From NCBI RefSeq assembly GCF_900112305.1, contig NZ_FOKT01000005.1, forward strand, positions 124,001 to 188,000: DNA of 64,000 nt. Reading direction: 5' to 3'. A program made the position numbers and the translations under genes. Each line of letters begins with the position of its first letter. Position 1 is the stretch's first letter. Of this stretch, positions 1 through 7,160 are shown piece after piece. Under the pieces are notes generated by a model. The model made no database searches, was not told where the DNA came from, and saw only the letters and a program-made list of their open reading frames with translations. The DNA is from Microbulbifer thermotolerans. Its GTDB lineage: Bacteria; Pseudomonadota; Gammaproteobacteria; Pseudomonadales; Cellvibrionaceae.

Positions 1-28
1 TACTGGCTTTTGAATAAAACTGTTAAGT
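1..28 (+). other. attC site, right end only (partial)
   Basis: The core-like heptamer GTTAAGT at 22-28 lies just before the first cassette gene, as the R' core of a preceding attC site would. The left part of the site is outside the window. Confidence 0.5.
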
Positions 29-44
29 TTCAATGGAGGCCCCG

Positions 45-536
45 ATGGAGGCAAAAGATATAATCACGCTTACCATTTCGGGAGGTGCGCTGGCTGTTTC
101 ACTTATTTCATTGTATTTCAGCCTTTTCCATAAGCGGACTTCTCTTGTTGGAACTCTTGCAGCGTGGAATCCGAGAACCGAGAATTTTGAGAACTCTCAA
201 GCCTGTGAGGTCGCAATTTCCAATACGGGGAATAGAGAACTTGTTCTTAGAGAAATCGAGATTCTGAGTTTCCCGGAAATAGAAGGTGAATTATTTCCCG
301 TTTTGGAGTCAGAGCAAGTTCCCGCTGTCCTGAAACCTGGCGAGATGAAATTATTGACGTTTCCGATACCGGACCTTTATCTGCAAAAGCTCGCAAAAGA
401 AAAGAGGGTGCTTCGGCTAAATTTCCACATCTTAACAACTGAGGCCACGCTTAAGCTGGCGACAAAGGATTTGACCCCGCCCGTTGGTGGTGCAGATATA
501 CCAGAATCCGACTGGAAGCCATTCAAGCTACAATGA
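45..536 (+). CDS. Cassette-encoded membrane-anchored hypothetical protein
   Basis: A 163-residue protein of unknown function. Residues about 5-25 form one hydrophobic segment (TISGGALAVSLISLYFSLF), and the rest looks like a soluble beta-rich domain (AWNPRTENF, ISNTGNRELVLREIE). The ATG at 45 is preferred over the one at 33 because GGAGG lies 5 nt upstream of it. The gene starts about 17 bp after an attC core and ends at another attC, so it is a one-gene integron cassette. It is AT-rich compared with the chromosomal genes further right. The family is not recognised. Confidence 0.75.
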   Translation: MEAKDIITLTISGGALAVSLISLYFSLFHKRTSLVGTLAAWNPRTENFENSQACEVAISNTGNRELVLREIEILSFPEIEGELFPVLESEQVPAVLKPGEMKLLTFPIPDLYLQKLAKEKRVLRLNFHILTTEATLKLATKDLTPPVGGADIPESDWKPFKLQ

Positions 537-537
537 A

Positions 538-620
538 ACTTAACAAGGCCAATCACGGCGACAGCTTTTTCGTTACGGCTTCGCCTTCTCTACAAAGCTG
601 CGCGTGTTGGCGGCGTTAGC
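538..620 (+). other. attC site 1
   Basis: Left core ACTTAAC (538-544) overlaps the stop region of the preceding gene, and the right core GTTAGC lies at 615-620. Partly complementary arms fill the space between (short type, about 83 bp). Confidence 0.75.
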
Positions 621-633
621 TTTAAATCGAACT

Positions 634-954
634 ATGATCAGAAAATGTATTTTATTTATGGTGGTTTGTCTTCTTCCGATGGTGACTATCGCAGAAGGAG
701 AAACTGTTGATGTAGAATTTAGAGAGCCGATATTGCCAATCTTTGTAGGTGTGGCTCTAATTACGTGGGGCGCGTATGAGCTCGGTGATGATGTTGAGTC
801 TAGCCAAAGAAACGTTAAGCTTCTCTGGGGCGGTGCTTTGGTAGCTTCGGCGGGTATAATTCTATATCAAACATCTAAAGATAAAGGCTCACAAATTGTT
901 GCGGTTCCAATTTCTCAAGGTGGTGCTTCAATTGCCTATAATTACCGCTTCTAG
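634..954 (+). CDS. Cassette-encoded small exported/membrane protein
   Basis: A 106-residue protein of unknown function. The N-terminus (MIRKCILFMVVCLLPMVTIAEG) reads as a signal peptide. A hydrophobic stretch follows at about residues 30-45 (ILPIFVGVALITWGAY), and a second at about 65-80 (WGGALVASAGIILY). The ATG at 634 is chosen because upstream in-frame codons lie inside the attC site. It forms a single-gene cassette between attC sites 1 and 2. It may sit in the inner membrane. Confidence 0.7.
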   Translation: MIRKCILFMVVCLLPMVTIAEGETVDVEFREPILPIFVGVALITWGAYELGDDVESSQRNVKLLWGGALVASAGIILYQTSKDKGSQIVAVPISQGGASIAYNYRF

Positions 955-960
955 CCAAAA

Positions 961-1076
961 AGCTAACAAGTGTAGCCACCTGACACAAATAGCAACGTCC
1001 TTTTTTGGTGGTCGCGTTGCTCCCAATATACCAAAAAAGTACGTCACTATTTGTGCAGGTGCTACAGGCGTTATGG
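961..1076 (+). other. attC site 2 (long type)
   Basis: Left core AGCTAAC (961-967) and right core GTTATGG (1070-1076). The arms TGTAGCCACCTGACACAAATAG and the CTATTTGTGCAGGTGCTACA side are near-perfect inverted repeats, as expected for a folded attC. Confidence 0.85.
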
Positions 1077-1087
1077 TTCAAAATAGT

Positions 1088-1576
1088 ATGGCGATGAAAA
1101 TTACATATTTTATAGTGTTGATATTTTACTTTAATGTTGCAAACGCCATCGAAGTTTCTGATGTAGAAAGCAGTATTAGCAATAAGGGCGCAGCTGCAAC
1201 GCTGGGTGAACTATCTTGGCCTTATGAAAAATGGAACGCATTTATCAAAGAGGTGGAGTCGGGAGACGCTCGTTGGGTTGCCCTTGCAATCAAGCTCCGT
1301 TCCGCATCAGATGCAGGAGCTTCATTTGAGCTGGATCATTCACTTGCGCATGCATATTCTAAGAATCCGAAAGCCTTTTCGGATCATCTAAATCCGAATC
1401 AACTATGCAACCCCAATTACATGGAGCTTAGCACCAAGCCAGAAGCTGAAGCTTACCTAAATAGGATGAAAACGATAATTAGTGAGCTTCCAGAATCAGC
1501 GTTTAAGAGCGAATGTAATAAGTTAGTTATTCGGTATGAACAATGGGTTTCCGAGTGGGATGGTACGCCACCATAA
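1088..1576 (+). CDS. Cassette-encoded secreted hypothetical protein
   Basis: A 162-residue protein. The first 18-20 residues (MAMKITYFIVLIFYFNVANA) are a clear signal peptide with an AxA-like cleavage site, so the product is probably periplasmic or secreted. The mature part is polar and helical (KWNAFIKEVESG, EAEAYLNRMKTIISELP) with two cysteines. An ATG at 1073 is in frame but lies inside the attC core, so 1088 (or 1094) is the likelier start. It is a single-gene cassette; the family is not recognised. Confidence 0.75.
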   Translation: MAMKITYFIVLIFYFNVANAIEVSDVESSISNKGAAATLGELSWPYEKWNAFIKEVESGDARWVALAIKLRSASDAGASFELDHSLAHAYSKNPKAFSDHLNPNQLCNPNYMELSTKPEAEAYLNRMKTIISELPESAFKSECNKLVIRYEQWVSEWDGTPP

Positions 1577-1688
1577 CAAGTTGCTGCACGCTGGCGCATA
1601 CTGCTACGCTCGTTTTGTTTCTATCGCTGCGCTCCATTTTTACACAAAACGCTCTCCGCAGTATGCGCAGGTGAGCAAAGCGTTATAA
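1571..1688 (+). other. attC site 3 (long type)
   Basis: Left core CCATAAC (1571-1577) overlaps the stop codon of the upstream gene, and the right core GTTATAA starts at 1682. The arms GCGCATACTGC and GCAGTATGCGC are exact complements, with inner GTTTTGT/ACAAAAC arms. Confidence 0.9.
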
Positions 1689-1789
1689 CCTAAAAGTAGT
1701 CCTGTAGCACCTCTAGAAGGAAGAAGAAAAGATGGATTTAACAACTCCAAAGCCGCAACTTATGGCGGCGTTAGCAGCTAGATCTCGTG

Positions 1790-2095
1790 ATGAAAAAAGA
1801 ATTAGTATTTAGCTTTACTCTAGGTTGCTTCTGCACACTTTTACTTTTTATTTTCATGGCAGGGCTCATCGAAATTCAGGAAAGTGGAGCCGGTAACGAT
1901 ATGAAGTTTTTTGCCCTAGATGAAGACGTCATTTGCTCCTTTCCTTTGCTGTCTGAAAGAAATTTAATAGATGAGCCATGTTCTTGCTGGTTTTTAGGGG
2001 AAGGCGAAGGCTTTAGAGGCTGGGGTAACGGCTGTAATGCGCTTCACTTAAGTAGTGAAGAGTTGGGTAAGCTACCCAAGTGTGGTGCCAGATAA
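1790..2095 (+). CDS. Cassette-encoded small membrane-anchored protein
   Basis: A 101-residue protein of unknown function. An N-terminal hydrophobic helix (LVFSFTLGCFCTLLLFIFMAGLI) works as an anchor or signal. The remainder carries several cysteines (CSFPL, PCSCWF, GNGCNA, PKCGAR) that could form disulfides outside the cytoplasm. A GTG at 1787 is an alternative start. About 100 bp separates the upstream attC from the start, more than in the other cassettes; it includes a 26-codon ORF (1732-1812) overlapping this gene. Confidence 0.65.
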   Translation: MKKELVFSFTLGCFCTLLLFIFMAGLIEIQESGAGNDMKFFALDEDVICSFPLLSERNLIDEPCSCWFLGEGEGFRGWGNGCNALHLSSEELGKLPKCGAR

Positions 2096-2098
2096 GGC

Positions 2099-2157
2099 TG
2101 TTAACAAGTCAAAGCACTCGAACGCAGCAGGGTTGCGCCGGTGTTTGAGGCATTAAG
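2099..2157 (+). other. attC site 4 (short type)
   Basis: Left core TGTTAAC (2099-2105) and right core-like CATTAAG (2151-2157). The arms CAAAGCACTCGAACGCA and TTGCGCCGGTGTTTG are imperfectly complementary. The right core has A in place of the usual G of GTTRRRY. Confidence 0.6.
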
Positions 2158-2182
2158 TATTCTTAGTCTGGAGAGAGAGTTC

Positions 2183-2425
2183 GTGGAAGAAGTAATTGGC
2201 AGTGTATTTAGATTTATCGGTCGATTGCTTGTTGAGATAGTCTTCACTGCTATCTTCGAGGTAATATTTCGATTTCCAGGAAACATTATCTGCAAGCCTT
2301 TCACGAAAGACGGTGAGGAACCAAATGGTTTTCTTGTGATGATTTCCAGTATTTTGTTTTGGGTGTTGGTTGTTGCTTTGGGCTACTTTGCATATCTTGC
2401 GCTTTCTAGCGACCCCAATGTTTAA
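2183..2425 (+). CDS. Cassette-encoded two-helix membrane protein
   Basis: An 80-residue, very hydrophobic protein with two membrane segments (about residues 8-25, FRFIGRLLVEIVFTAIFEV, and 50-72, FLVMISSILFWVLVVALGYFAYLAL) joined by a short charged loop (CKPFTKDGEEPNG). The GTG at 2183 is chosen because GGAGAGAG lies about 6 nt upstream; earlier in-frame starts fall inside attC site 4. Similar small membrane proteins are common cassette cargo, but no function can be assigned. Confidence 0.65.
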   Translation: MEEVIGSVFRFIGRLLVEIVFTAIFEVIFRFPGNIICKPFTKDGEEPNGFLVMISSILFWVLVVALGYFAYLALSSDPNV

Positions 2426-2563
2426 CAAACGAAAGCAGGATGCTACGGCCCTTTTGGCCTCCGCGGGACGCCCAACGCTATGCACGTTTTGTGCGGGTCG
2501 TTGCGCTCCCAATTTTGCACAAAACGTGCATAGCATTGGTCGCCAGTGTTGCGGGTGTTAAGA
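2420..2563 (+). other. attC site 5 (long, VCR-like type)
   Basis: Left core GTTTAAC (2420-2426) and right core GTTAAGA (2557-2563). Arms CAACGCTATGCACGTTTTGTGC and GCACAAAACGTGCATAGCATTG form a long hairpin. The site closely resembles attC site 9. Confidence 0.9.
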
Positions 2564-2570
2564 GGCAACA

Positions 2571-2801
2571 ATGCCAAATATCAAAGTAGCACCATATAGT
2601 GGTATATATGATGACCGTTTGCTGGTTGATAGGCTTGTTGAAATTGGTATATCTATTTCAGAGGCTAATGAAATGGCTGAGGTCGTGGTGCGTGAAATGG
2701 GCCATGGGTTTGGTTTGAGAGCCAAGATTCATGAACACGCAGAAAAATTGGTAAATGCACTTAGGGCTACAGGTCTTGAGGTAAAGTGGGCTCATGGCTA
2801 A
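2571..2801 (+). CDS. Cassette-encoded small soluble hypothetical protein
   Basis: A 76-residue soluble protein without signal peptide or membrane segment. It has an acidic helical middle (VEIGISISEANEMAEVVVREMG) and a basic helical C-terminus (HAEKLVNALRATGLEVKW), an alternation of helix and strand that loosely recalls the ribosomal L7/L12 C-terminal fold. That likeness is weak and is not a functional call. The start lies 7 bp after the attC core. Single-gene cassette. Confidence 0.65.
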   Translation: MPNIKVAPYSGIYDDRLLVDRLVEIGISISEANEMAEVVVREMGHGFGLRAKIHEHAEKLVNALRATGLEVKWAHG

Positions 2802-2825
2802 ATATATTCTTAACTGCCAAGCCGC

Positions 2826-2897
2826 TCTTAACAAGCGCATGTTGTCGGACGGGCTTTACGCTACACTCCAAGCCAGCCGCGAATGCGAGCGTTATGT
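2826..2897 (+). other. attC site 6 (short type)
   Basis: Left core TCTTAAC (2826-2832) and right core GTTATGT (2891-2897). The outer arms CAAGCGCAT and ATGCGAGCG side are partly complementary. Confidence 0.75.
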
Positions 2898-2909
2898 TCC
2901 TGAGGTGTC

Positions 2910-3398
2910 ATGAGAAATTTAATACTTTTTTTCGCAATTTTTCCAATTTTTTCAGCTGCTTATGACACAACCAAATTGCATTCACATTATGTTTATGTGG
3001 AGGGCGTTCTCCCTGAACCATATAAGAGTATTTCTGTAAAAATAGATCTTGATCCGGAAGATGATGATCTAAAAGATATTGCTCTGAGCGTAGATGGGAA
3101 GTTGGTGAGTTTCTCGGAGTCAGAGAAGGCAAAGCTTACTGACCTTGATCTACAAACAATGGAAATTGAGCACGGTATCTTTAGTGCTCATGATAAAGAG
3201 ATGGGTGATTTTCTCTATATAAAAATTGCAAAAGGAAAGAGAAAATCAATACAATGCAATTTTGATAAAGAAGATCTAAACCATGGGGTTTACGATGTCG
3301 CATTGATTCAGTACAACTTCGAAGACCCACCGATTGTGCGGTTGGATAGTCCGTACAAGTACTATCGGGACCGTTTCCTGTGGTGCTTCGAAGGATGA
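2910..3398 (+). CDS. Cassette-encoded secreted hypothetical protein
   Basis: A 162-residue protein with a cleavable-looking signal peptide (MRNLILFFAIFPIFSAA). The mature protein is beta-rich and acidic (KIDLDPEDDDLKDIALSVDG) and has two cysteines (IQCNFD near residue 118, FLWCFEG at the end) that could pair in the periplasm. It starts 12 bp after an attC core. No family was recognised; an inhibitor or binding role is possible but unsupported. Confidence 0.7.
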   Translation: MRNLILFFAIFPIFSAAYDTTKLHSHYVYVEGVLPEPYKSISVKIDLDPEDDDLKDIALSVDGKLVSFSESEKAKLTDLDLQTMEIEHGIFSAHDKEMGDFLYIKIAKGKRKSIQCNFDKEDLNHGVYDVALIQYNFEDPPIVRLDSPYKYYRDRFLWCFEG

Positions 3399-3402
3399 AA
3401 AA

Positions 3403-3507
3403 CCATAACAATCAGCGGCAGAGCGACAGCCAACGCTACGCATCTTTTGTGTTACTCGCTGGCGCTCAAATATTAACACGAAAAGTGCTCCGCGCTGGAC
3501 GTTATAA
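3403..3507 (+). other. attC site 7 (long type)
   Basis: Left core CCATAAC (3403-3409) and right core GTTATAA (3501-3507). Inner arms CTTTTGTGTTA and TAACACGAAAAG are complementary around the loop that includes TCGCTGGCGCTC. Confidence 0.85.
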
Positions 3508-3512
3508 ATCGA

Positions 3513-3737
3513 ATGAGTAAAAAGAGCGTGAATAGGCTATCTGAGGAAGAAATCGCAAAGCGCTATCCGAATGAAAAATACATCAGAGATTACTCAGCAG
3601 TTTCACCATCCTTTTTGTTATGGCTCTCTGTCGGTCTACTTGTGCTCGTTTGCACTCTTCAAGAGTTAGGTGTGTTAGATCCTCTTCTTGTTGAGGTTAA
3701 GGAGATATCTAGTTCAGGTAGGTTCGGAGTTCGGTGA
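3513..3737 (+). CDS. Cassette-encoded single-pass membrane protein
   Basis: A 74-residue protein with a charged N-terminal half (SEEEIAKRYPNEKYIRDY), one membrane helix at about residues 33-50 (SFLLWLSVGLLVLVCTL) and a short C-terminal tail. The ATG lies 6 bp after the attC core. Function unknown. Confidence 0.6.
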   Translation: MSKKSVNRLSEEEIAKRYPNEKYIRDYSAVSPSFLLWLSVGLLVLVCTLQELGVLDPLLVEVKEISSSGRFGVR

Positions 3738-3741
3738 AAAT

Positions 3742-3801
3742 TTATAACAAAACCTGGCAATTCGCTCCGGGCCGACGGCCCTCCGAGAAACATCGTTAAG
3801 T
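3742..3801 (+). other. attC site 8 (short type)
   Basis: Left core TTATAAC (3742-3748) and right core GTTAAGT (3795-3801). The middle GGGCCGACGGCCC is a small hairpin. Confidence 0.7.
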
Positions 3802-3804
3802 TCC

Positions 3805-4122
3805 ATGAGTTCCGAAGATCTAAAAAATCTAGCTACTGTCGGTTTTCTCGCTTTTGTGATCGCTCCACTTGTTGTGAGAAAATTGGCTCTAGACATTCTG
3901 TGTGCATTCTATGAACCAAATTATCCTGGCGACTACTGGCTAGATTATGTAGAAAAAGGCAAGTTTCATTCTTCTTACAGTGATTTTGAGAAAATTTTGA
4001 TTAAAGTGTATCTTCGCCTAGACAAGATTTTGATAGAGAAGATCAAAAGTATTCCTATTCTAGTAGTCGTGTTTTCAGGTTTCTTGGCGCTGTGGTTAAT
4101 CTGGAAGTTTGTAGGAACTTAA
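3805..4122 (+). CDS. Cassette-encoded two-helix membrane protein
   Basis: A 105-residue protein with a hydrophobic segment near residues 10-30 (VGFLAFVIAPLVVRKLAL), a polar central loop (FYEPNYPGDYWLDYVEKGKF) and a C-terminal helix (IPILVVVFSGFLALWLIWKF). The ATG is 3 bp after the attC core and the stop overlaps the next attC. Family unknown. Confidence 0.65.
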   Translation: MSSEDLKNLATVGFLAFVIAPLVVRKLALDILCAFYEPNYPGDYWLDYVEKGKFHSSYSDFEKILIKVYLRLDKILIEKIKSIPILVVVFSGFLALWLIWKFVGT

Positions 4123-4261
4123 CAATCACGGGCAGTGAAGCTGCGGCCCTTCGGGCCTCCGCGGGACGGCTTACCTTATGCACGTTTTACGCGGGTCGCT
4201 TCGCTCCCATTATTGCGCAAATCGCGCACAAAGTAAGCTGTCCCTGTCGGCGGCGTTACGC
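4117..4261 (+). other. attC site 9 (long, VCR-like type)
   Basis: Left core ACTTAAC (4117-4123) overlaps the stop of the preceding gene; right core GTTACGC (4255-4261). Arms GACGGCTTACCTTATGC and AGTAAGCTGTCCCTGTC side pair imperfectly. Its internal sequence (CTGCGGCCCTTCGGGCCTCCGCGGGACG) is shared with attC site 5. Confidence 0.85.
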
Positions 4262-4281
4262 GTACAACGGAATTTATTTGC

Positions 4282-4890
4282 ATGATTAAACTGTTGATAA
4301 ACAATTCGGATTCAGCCGAAATGAGCGAAACCTCTTTTGGTGGGAAGCCGGTCAAAAATATAGGTGAAGATTTTCATTGGCCTAAGTGTGCTTACTGCAA
4401 ACTTCCAATGCAATTTTTGGCGAAGCTATCAGTTGATGAAAAATTATATCAAATATTCATGTGCCAAAACGATCCCGGAATGTGTGAAGAATGGGATGCT
4501 AATGGCGGGAGCAATGCTGTAGTCGTAATAAAGCCCTTCGAACTTGAACTTGTCCAAGAACCATCAGAAGGTGAAACTCTAAGGGAAACAGAGCACTCAG
4601 CGCAGGTGGTTTCGGTCGATGGTGATAACTACGAAACAGCAAGAATTGAATGGGCAGAAAAGAATGGCGTTAGCCCTCGAGAGGTTTTAGGTCAAATTTC
4701 TGGTGAGCCCTCATGGATTCAGGGTAATGAAACACCAAATTGCACCACGTGTAATAAACCAATGGAATTTGTAGCTCAATTGGAGCAAGGGCCAGACTGG
4801 AAAACTGAAATGAACTTTGGAGGCGGCGGGGCGGCGTATTTGTTTCACTGTCGTTGTAATGATTCTGCAAAATTTTTATGGCAGTGCTAA
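4282..4890 (+). CDS. Cassette-encoded DUF1963/YwqG-like protein
   Basis: A 202-residue soluble protein whose layout resembles the DUF1963 (YwqG) family: a strand entry (TSFGGKPVKNIGEDFHWPKC), a hydrophobic core strand (MQFLAKLSV...LYQIFMCQND) and a C-terminal repeat of the pattern (MEFVAQLEQG, YLFHCRCNDSAKFLWQC). Two CxxC pairs (CAYC at residues 36-39 and CTTC near 157) and further cysteines suggest structural zinc sites. The biochemical role of DUF1963 proteins is not established. It is the last gene before the transposable-element cluster. The family call is by eye. Confidence 0.55.
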   Translation: MIKLLINNSDSAEMSETSFGGKPVKNIGEDFHWPKCAYCKLPMQFLAKLSVDEKLYQIFMCQNDPGMCEEWDANGGSNAVVVIKPFELELVQEPSEGETLRETEHSAQVVSVDGDNYETARIEWAEKNGVSPREVLGQISGEPSWIQGNETPNCTTCNKPMEFVAQLEQGPDWKTEMNFGGGGAAYLFHCRCNDSAKFLWQC

Positions 4891-4896
4891 TACCAA

Positions 4897-4957
4897 CACG
4901 TAACAAGATATTGGGCCATACGGCGAGGAGCAAAATTGGAAAACAAAAAACAAAATT
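4897..4957 (+). other. attC left half, interrupted by a mobile element
   Basis: A left core-like CACGTAAC (4897-4904) follows the stop of the DUF1963-like gene at cassette-typical distance, but no right half follows before the RayT-type element begins near 4958. The right half found at 6313-6402 may be its other part. Confidence 0.4.
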
Positions 4958-6008
4958 GGACACCCATCAATTGAAAATTTGATGGAAAGGCTCTGCATAT
5001 TCGGTCCGCTGTTGCTAAGGCGTGCTATTTGGGTAAGTAGTCTCAGAGTCTTGTGTGGAATTGCGCCAAACCGTTTTGTTGTGGCGCAGCGGTCCTTCGT
5101 TGAAGTCCGCGATGGTGTTTTTCAAAGAAAGGAAAAACTTTAAGAAGTGATCAGCGGGGAGAGATAGCGTTCACAATCTCGGACTCCGTGGGCCCAGCGC
5201 TTGCCGAGCTGCTCGCAGACAGAGCGCACTGAATGGGCGGCACCAACCAGAGATTTGAAGCGGCTTTCGAAGTTACGGTTCAAGTAGAGCCAGTGTCGTG
5301 GGTTGATCTGCATCCGGTCGAGAATCGGCGGCAGTTGCTCGTCGATCGCGCCGCGCTTGTCTTCACGAAGGCAACGGCCACTCCAATCTACTAGCTCCAG
5401 ATAGTCCTGTAACTGAAACGGCAGTCCTATTGGCATAGGTTCTCGTGGGCTACCAGCGAAGGGAAAGAGCTGATGTGGCTGTTTGCCATCCCGAGCTGCT
5501 GATGTACGCCGTTGTATGGAAGTGTGGTCTGAGGTTTCGGGTGTATCAGCCATCTTGGCCCGGATTGGGTTCAGGTCCACATAGGCCATACAGGCCGCCA
5601 GAGCTCGCTCGTCGAGCAGTGCTTGGGATTTGAATCTACCTTCCCAAAAGCGACCGGTACAGCCATCTTCCCGATTGGCTTGCCGGGCAATGGATTCATT
5701 GAGCATCCGCATAAACCAACTGATATCCAGCGCAAATGCCTCGGCCAATTCCAACAGCCGATCTTCGATCCACTGTCTCCGATGTTCGAAGCAGCGCCCG
5801 GTGCGCTCATCCCTGCCACACAGGAATGCACGGCGCACGCAGCGGGAGACGCAATGATAGTAGGGCGTAGCTTCGAGAGAAATCAGGGATTTGCGCGGGC
5901 GTCCCATTTGGATATTCACATATCTGTATAGATACACAGTATTTTCTATAAGATGAAAAATGTTGCAATATTACTGACGTCGAAAACTTTTTGTTTTATG
6001 GGTGTCCA
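4958..6008 (-). mobile_element. RayT-type (Y1 transposase) element bounded by 11-bp inverted repeats
   Basis: TGGACACCCAT at 4958-4968 and ATGGGTGTCCA at 5998-6008 are exact inverted repeats enclosing the transposase gene and its non-coding flanks. The left flank (4975-5080) and right flank (5820-6008) are each repeated at 7320-7670. The segment lies within or beside an attC site. Classical IS200/IS605 members lack terminal inverted repeats, so these ends may instead be REP-like hairpin halves recognised by RayT. Confidence 0.6.
5140..5907 (-). pseudogene. REP-associated tyrosine transposase (RayT), HUH segment deleted
   Basis: The reading frame is open for about 255 residues and carries the RayT N-terminus (RPRKSLISLEATPYYHCVSRC) and the downstream block (EDGCTGRFWEGRFKSQALLDE, AYVDLNPIRAKMA). 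Known relatives have about 70 residues between FALDI and SWFMR, including the catalytic SNHYH (HUH) motif and surrounding strands. Here FALDI runs straight into SWFMRMLNES, with the junction at GATATC (5722-5727). The frame survived the deletion but the nuclease should be inactive. Start 5907 (MGRPRKSL) matches the usual family start. Confidence 0.75.
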
Positions 6009-6059
6009 TGAACTTATCCATGAACTTATTCCCCAGCCAGTTCCGATAACCGATTTCCT

Positions 6060-6310
6060 ATCCATTACCTCCTATGATCAAAGTAACGCCCTGTGTTTCC
6101 ATTGCAGCTACATAGGAGTGCGCGGCGTACGAAAGAGGGACACAACAATAGTAATAGTGCGCCTAGTACCAAGAGAGATCACTGCATGGCACGGATGTCC
6201 CATTTGAATCGCAAACATAACTGTATATGTAAAAAGTCTTTTACGTGTGGCAATAAATGTTGCAATATGGATGGTGTTGAAGGCTTTATATTATATGGAT
6301 GTCCATGAAA
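6060..6310 (-). mobile_element. Degenerate second copy of the RayT element end
   Basis: The segment 6110-6310 aligns by eye with 5820-6010: GGAGTGCGCGGCGTACG matches GGAATGCACGGCGCACG, and GTCCCATTTGAAT, TGTTGCAATATGGATGG and ATGGATGTCCATGAA match the promoter-side end. The sequence is diverged with small indels and has no open transposase frame. It is an old remnant of the transposase 5' end plus terminal region. Confidence 0.55.
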
Positions 6311-6312
6311 TA

Positions 6313-6402
6313 GTACTACGCGCCTTTTGTGTTACTCGCTGGCGCTCAAACATTAACACAAAAGGCACTCCGCGCTGGCTGCGCCTGCGCTGAGCGTTAT
6401 AT
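6313..6402 (+). other. attC site, right part (left part displaced)
   Basis: The CCTTTTGTGTTACTCGCTGG motif and its inverted partner TTAACACAAAAGGCAC form the inner hairpin of a long attC. The right core GTTATAT lies at 6396-6402. No left core precedes it; the RayT remnant abuts it. Confidence 0.65.
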
Positions 6403-6452
6403 TCGAAAAAAGTGATCATATTACTTCAAACAAGCAAAAAGGGAGTTTTAAT

Positions 6453-7061
6453 ATGCTAAGACAGTTCGGAAGATCTTTTCCTTCGCCATCGACTAGAACA
6501 GATCAATACGCTCGCCATATTGTTAATTTGCTGGACGCAATTAATGGAGGGAGTGGATTTATGGTAAGTGTAGGCGAGGTTGAAAATGGAAGATTAATAG
6601 TAGCTCTATCAGGAGAGCGGGATGAACTTGAAAACCATTTGGAAAGACAGTTGAGAGCCGTTCCAGCTCCTTATCCGGGATTCCGTCGCTCAGTATTTGA
6701 AGGGCAGTCATCCCTTCACAGCAGTATGATGAATTCTTATTCAGGAAGACAGTACGGTATGACCTATGGAGGTAGCAGAAATTGTGCAGAACCAAAAATT
6801 ATAGAGATGGCGTTCATATTGAGGCAAAGGCTAGTTGCTATGACAACTATCTGGTATGGAAGCACTACTAATAGGGCAGCAAGAAAAGGGTATCATAAGT
6901 ATATGGATAATCGACTCCCTCTAGGTTTGCCCCATCGGTTAAATTTTGCTTTGCCATGTGAGATTTGCAGTCAAAATGAGGCTCGATTAATGCTCTATTT
7001 AGAGGAAGGGTTTCCACAACGAACAGCGCCTCGTTTTGGAAGCTACGAAGCTCCTTTCTAG
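6453..7061 (+). CDS. Cassette-encoded protein with cytidine-deaminase-type zinc motifs
   Basis: A 202-residue protein. Residues 110-113 read NCAE and 168-172 read PCEIC, the C/H-x-E and PCxxC pair that binds zinc and supplies the catalytic glutamate in the deaminase superfamily, including toxin-type nucleic-acid deaminases. The flanking parts also fit: a strand (GRLIVALSG, 46-54) precedes the first motif, CAEPK begins a helix (IIEMAFIL), and a central strand (TTIWYG) lies between them. No secretion domain or partner gene adjoins it. GGGAG precedes the ATG. It is a single-gene cassette followed by attC site 11. Substrate unknown; assignment rests on motifs alone. Confidence 0.6.
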   Translation: MLRQFGRSFPSPSTRTDQYARHIVNLLDAINGGSGFMVSVGEVENGRLIVALSGERDELENHLERQLRAVPAPYPGFRRSVFEGQSSLHSSMMNSYSGRQYGMTYGGSRNCAEPKIIEMAFILRQRLVAMTTIWYGSTTNRAARKGYHKYMDNRLPLGLPHRLNFALPCEICSQNEARLMLYLEEGFPQRTAPRFGSYEAPF

Positions 7062-7078
7062 GTTGTATAAGATTAGCA

Positions 7079-7150
7079 ATATAACAAACGCAGGTTGTCG
7101 GATCGCGTTTGTGCTGCGCTTCAAGGCGCCCGCAACTGCGGGCGTTAAAA
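7079..7150 (+). other. attC site 11 (short type)
   Basis: Left core ATATAAC (7079-7085) and right core GTTAAAA (7144-7150). The arms AACGCAGGTTG and CGCAACTGCGGGCGTT side are partly complementary. Confidence 0.75.
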
Positions 7151-7160
7151 AGGAAAAATC

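Noticed and set aside
1732-1812. A 26-codon ORF (MDLTTPKPQLMAALAARS...) containing attC-like cores ATTTAAC (1736) and GTTAGC (1770)
   Set aside because: Only about 41 bp between the cores, too short for a functional attC, and the peptide has no recognisable features. It may be debris of an older cassette.
4670-4963. Minus-strand ORF overlapping the DUF1963-like gene
   Set aside because: Shadow of a well-supported + strand gene; no start site and no protein-like pattern.
5953-6207. + strand ORF (84 aa) beside the RayT element
   Set aside because: It runs through the element end and a degenerate remnant and has no known domain.
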